Source: Persicaria tinctoria (lineage: Eukaryota > Streptophyta > Magnoliopsida > Caryophyllales > Polygonaceae). From it: a DNA stretch of 64,000 bases. Shown here piece after piece: positions 61,529 to 64,000 of this stretch; the stretch's first letter is position 1; each line of letters begins with the position of its first letter. The stretch lies in assembly GCA_037127255.1 (NCBI GenBank), contig JBANSL010000013.1, positions 66,030,688 through 66,094,687 of the forward strand. Direction: 5' to 3'. The translations under genes were made by a program, and so were the position numbers. The notes under the pieces are model-generated. The model searched no databases and was not told the DNA's origin. It saw only the letters and a list, made by a program, of their open reading frames with translations.

Positions 61529-62164
61529 TTTGTTTCTAATGTAGTTAAATTAATTGTTTGATTAAATAATCATCCAAACCGGTTGTGTTGGTAGCATTCC
61601 CTTTTCAATGTGCTTACCTCCTTTGTAGCTTCCTTTGAACTTCTTTTGGATTTGAAGCCAATTTAGCAGTAGCATTTGCTTTTGTAGAATCATTTAATTT
61701 CATTCTACAAGCCTTTGTAAAAAAATCAACCAAGGACTTACCCAACCATTCTATATGTGTATGGAAGCTGCTAGTCAGAATTTAGTGTTCAATTCAACGT
61801 ATTTGAATCATATATATCCAAATTCGGACATTCATGGGTTTATTATGCTCCTTGAAAACTCTTAAACTATGGAGTAACTTAATAGAGAAACCCTCTTTAG
61901 TAGCTAAAACAAGCCCTTGCAATATACCATTACATGAATTATAAGTCATTATGAAAGTCCTGACAAATGTTATTCCATGCCTTAATGATATATGACTTGA
62001 GCTTGATCAGCATCACATTTAACAACATATAAGAGGTGGATAAATTTAATCAAAATTTGACACCCTTCACGAGTTATATGCGGTTTTATAATTTTGCATA
62101 AACTCCCGTTAAAGGGATAAGATGGTGTCATGTTTATTTTTGGGGCTGCACCTAGCGTTTTTAT
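61529..62164. other. Intergenic, no gene seen
   Basis: AT-rich sequence between the plus-strand PMD remnant and the minus-strand gypsy pol. Confidence 0.35.
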
Positions 62165-62167
62165 TTG

Positions 62168-64000
62168 CTAGACTGCATACATACGGTCTTCATGAGGGCG
62201 GGCTGTTAAGAAATCAGCTATGACTTGCCTCTTTATTGCCTTTTGAGGAACATATTTGATGTCGAAAGGAGCTAGAAGCATAGCCCATTTGGCCAATCGT
62301 CCTGACAGCACAGTTTTTGACAAAATGTATCGCAAAGGATCGACTTTGGATATTAATGTAATTTGATAGGACAAGAGGTAATGTCGTAGCTTTTGGATGG
62401 CAAAGATCAACGCTAGACATATCTTGTCCATAGCGGAATAATTTTGTTCTGCTTCCATCATCGTTTGGATGATGCAATACAAGGCATTTTCTTTTGCGTC
62501 GTCATTATTTTGAGCCAACATAGCCCCTAACGATTGCTCAAGACTTGCGATGTACAAAATCAAGGGCCTTTCTTGTACTGGTGCCATAAGAACTAGTGGA
62601 TCAACCAAGTACTTCTTGATGCTCTCGAGGGCAATTCGGCAAGCTTGATCCCAAACGAACGGGACATCTTTCTTCATCAACCTTAAAAAGGGTTGACACC
62701 TCCCCGTTAGGTTCGAAATGAACGGTCGGATATAAGCAAGCTTGCCTTGCAAGCCTCGCAATTCACGGAGATTCTTTGGAGCTGGCATTTCCATGATCGC
62801 TTTAATTTTATCGAGATCAATTTCTATTCCTCAACCTTGAACAACGAAACCAAGAAACTTTCCCGATGTTACACCAAAGGCGCATTTAAGAGGATTCATT
62901 TTCAACTGGTGCTTGTGCAATCTTTCAAAGATTATTCTAAGATCATTTACACGATCCTCCCTCCTCTTTGTTTTTACCACAAAGTCATCCATATAACACT
63001 TAATAATGTTGTGAAGAAGATCATGAAAGATGGCCATCATGGCACTTTGATAGGTTGCCCTGACATTCTTTAACCCAAAAGGCATCACGATATAGCAATA
63101 TGTGTCTAATGGTGTACGAAATTAAAGTCGTTAGTTCTTCATCTTCGGGATGCATTTTTATTTGATTGTAACCCAAAAACATATCCATGAAGGACAAAGT
63201 CTGGAACCCCGCAGTGGAATCAACCAGGGAAGAGGGAACTCATCCTTGGGACATGCTTCATTCAAGTCCCTAAAATCAACACAGATGCACAATTGACCAT
63301 TTTTCGTCTTCACGGGAACAATGTTAGCCAACCATATATATTGGGTATTGAACTTCCCGAATGAATCCTACCTCGATGAGCTTATTAACTTTAACTTTAA
63401 TTTGTACCGTCAACTCAGGTCGAAAACGGCGTTGACCTTACTTCACTGGCTTCTCCTCTTGCGAAATGGACAACTTATGCATTGCCACCTTAGGATCTAA
63501 ACCGAGCATGTCTTTGTACCCCCAAGCAAACACGTCTCGATATTCATGGAAAAACTTATCATATAATCATTTTTCCTTGTGTGTTAGCAAAACACTAAAA
63601 AATACGGGCTTAATTAGGATTTTCTTTGCTCCCCAGATTGATCACTTGAAGCTTATCGATCATTGCTTGACCACCATCCTCCATTTCCGGTGGAGAAGGT
63701 TGGATTATTTAACAAAATCATGTGAGTCTTCGGTTGATTCACTTTCACTAGATGCCAACATCATGTTCACCTCCTTCATTTGAGTATCTATTGGATCCTC
63801 CGGCTTATAAGTAGGAGCTCTTTACTTCTTTTCCCGAAGCTTCCACTTTTTGTTTTTCTTGCCATTGGCCTTCTTGTCCTTGGACAAATTAATTTCTCCA
63901 AGTCTTAAACACATAAACTTTTGGAAAGCTTGATCCTAGTCTTCCAAAGACCGATCGAGACTCGTGGAACATTTGTTGTACCATGCAAGAACATACTTCT
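62168..64000 (-). pseudogene. Ty3/gypsy (Tat-type) pol: RT and RNase H, broken, runs off the right edge
   Basis: On the minus strand, about 63300-63200 reads CVDFRDLNEACPKDEFPLP, then FMDMFLGYNQIKMHPEDEEL (63190) and MMPFGLKNVRATYQSAMMAI with the catalytic CYMDDFVVKT (63088-62831). It continues through LKMNPLKCAFGVTSGKFLGF, NLRELRGLQGKLAYIRPFIS and the RNase H segment (LILYIASLEQSLGAMLAQNN, YSAMDKICLALIFAIQKLRH, KYVPQKAIKRQVIADFL), stopping at 62168. A stop at 62831 and frame changes near 63090-63300 break it. The YVPQKAIK...ADFL end is typical of Tat/Ogre elements. Upstream (to 64000) lies Lys-rich sequence of the gag-pro region. Integrase is missing. Confidence 0.82.

Overview
This is nuclear DNA from a flowering plant, almost certainly a eudicot. 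It has GT-AG introns, AT-rich intergenic sequence, plant-type methyltransferase, BSH, 14-3-3 and Ca-ATPase sequences, and plant transposon families (CACTA, Pack-MULE, Helitron, Tourist, RTE, L1, copia, Tat-type gypsy, plant mobile domain). Only one locus looks like an ordinary host gene: the 5' part of a Golgi pectin-methyltransferase-type (DUF248/PMT) gene on the minus strand at the left edge. Almost everything else is transposable elements, many nested and most decayed.

Layout. 0-1.9 kb: PMT-like gene, three exons visible. 2.4-3.4 kb: solo LTR. 3.4-4.2 kb: Stowaway fragment and a MULE end. 5.8-7.6 kb: dead L1-type LINE. 10.1-10.4 kb: two exons of an autoinhibited Ca-ATPase. 11.1-11.7 kb: RTE LINE tail. 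About 12.8-14.8 kb: 3' part of a CACTA element. 17.8-18.0 kb: BSH/SNF5 fragment. 18.2-19.3 kb: L1 3' end. 19.7-20.3 kb: a convergent pair of tRNA-like genes. 21.9-22.3 kb: truncated F-box gene. 23.7-26.3 kb: decayed gypsy gag-pro. 26.7-27.0 kb: Tourist MITE.

The central 20 kb (28547-48263) is one CACTA element with matching TIRs and a TTA target duplication. It carries a TNP2-type transposase gene and a second CACTA gene. A second, non-autonomous CACTA (39494-48187, TSD TGA) sits inside its 3' subterminal repeats. That element in turn holds a 2,973-bp solo LTR (40608-43580, TSD AGAGA) and a 3.4-kb non-autonomous Helitron (43934-47380), most of which is a 91-bp tandem array with higher-order structure.

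Next to it is a Mutator-like element (48923-56725, 9-bp TSD TTTATTTAA) that carries the last two exons of a 14-3-3 gene (a Pack-MULE) and a tRNA-like sequence. A young, complete Ty1/copia element (51303-56089, TSD GGGTT) with an unbroken 1,397-codon polyprotein has inserted into it. The copia reverse-transcriptase active site reads YVDN instead of YVDD. To the right are a small MULE (57300-58002), a broken plant-mobile-domain gene (58.5-61.5 kb) and a Tat-type gypsy pol remnant running off the right edge.

Two themes stand out. Gene fragments from at least four unrelated host genes are scattered through the repeats. Many disabling changes (stops in gag, TNP2 and the L1, and the copia YVDN) can be explained by cytosine deamination, as expected for methylated transposons. 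No translation start, intron or element boundary here was confirmed by transcripts or database search; all are read from sequence.
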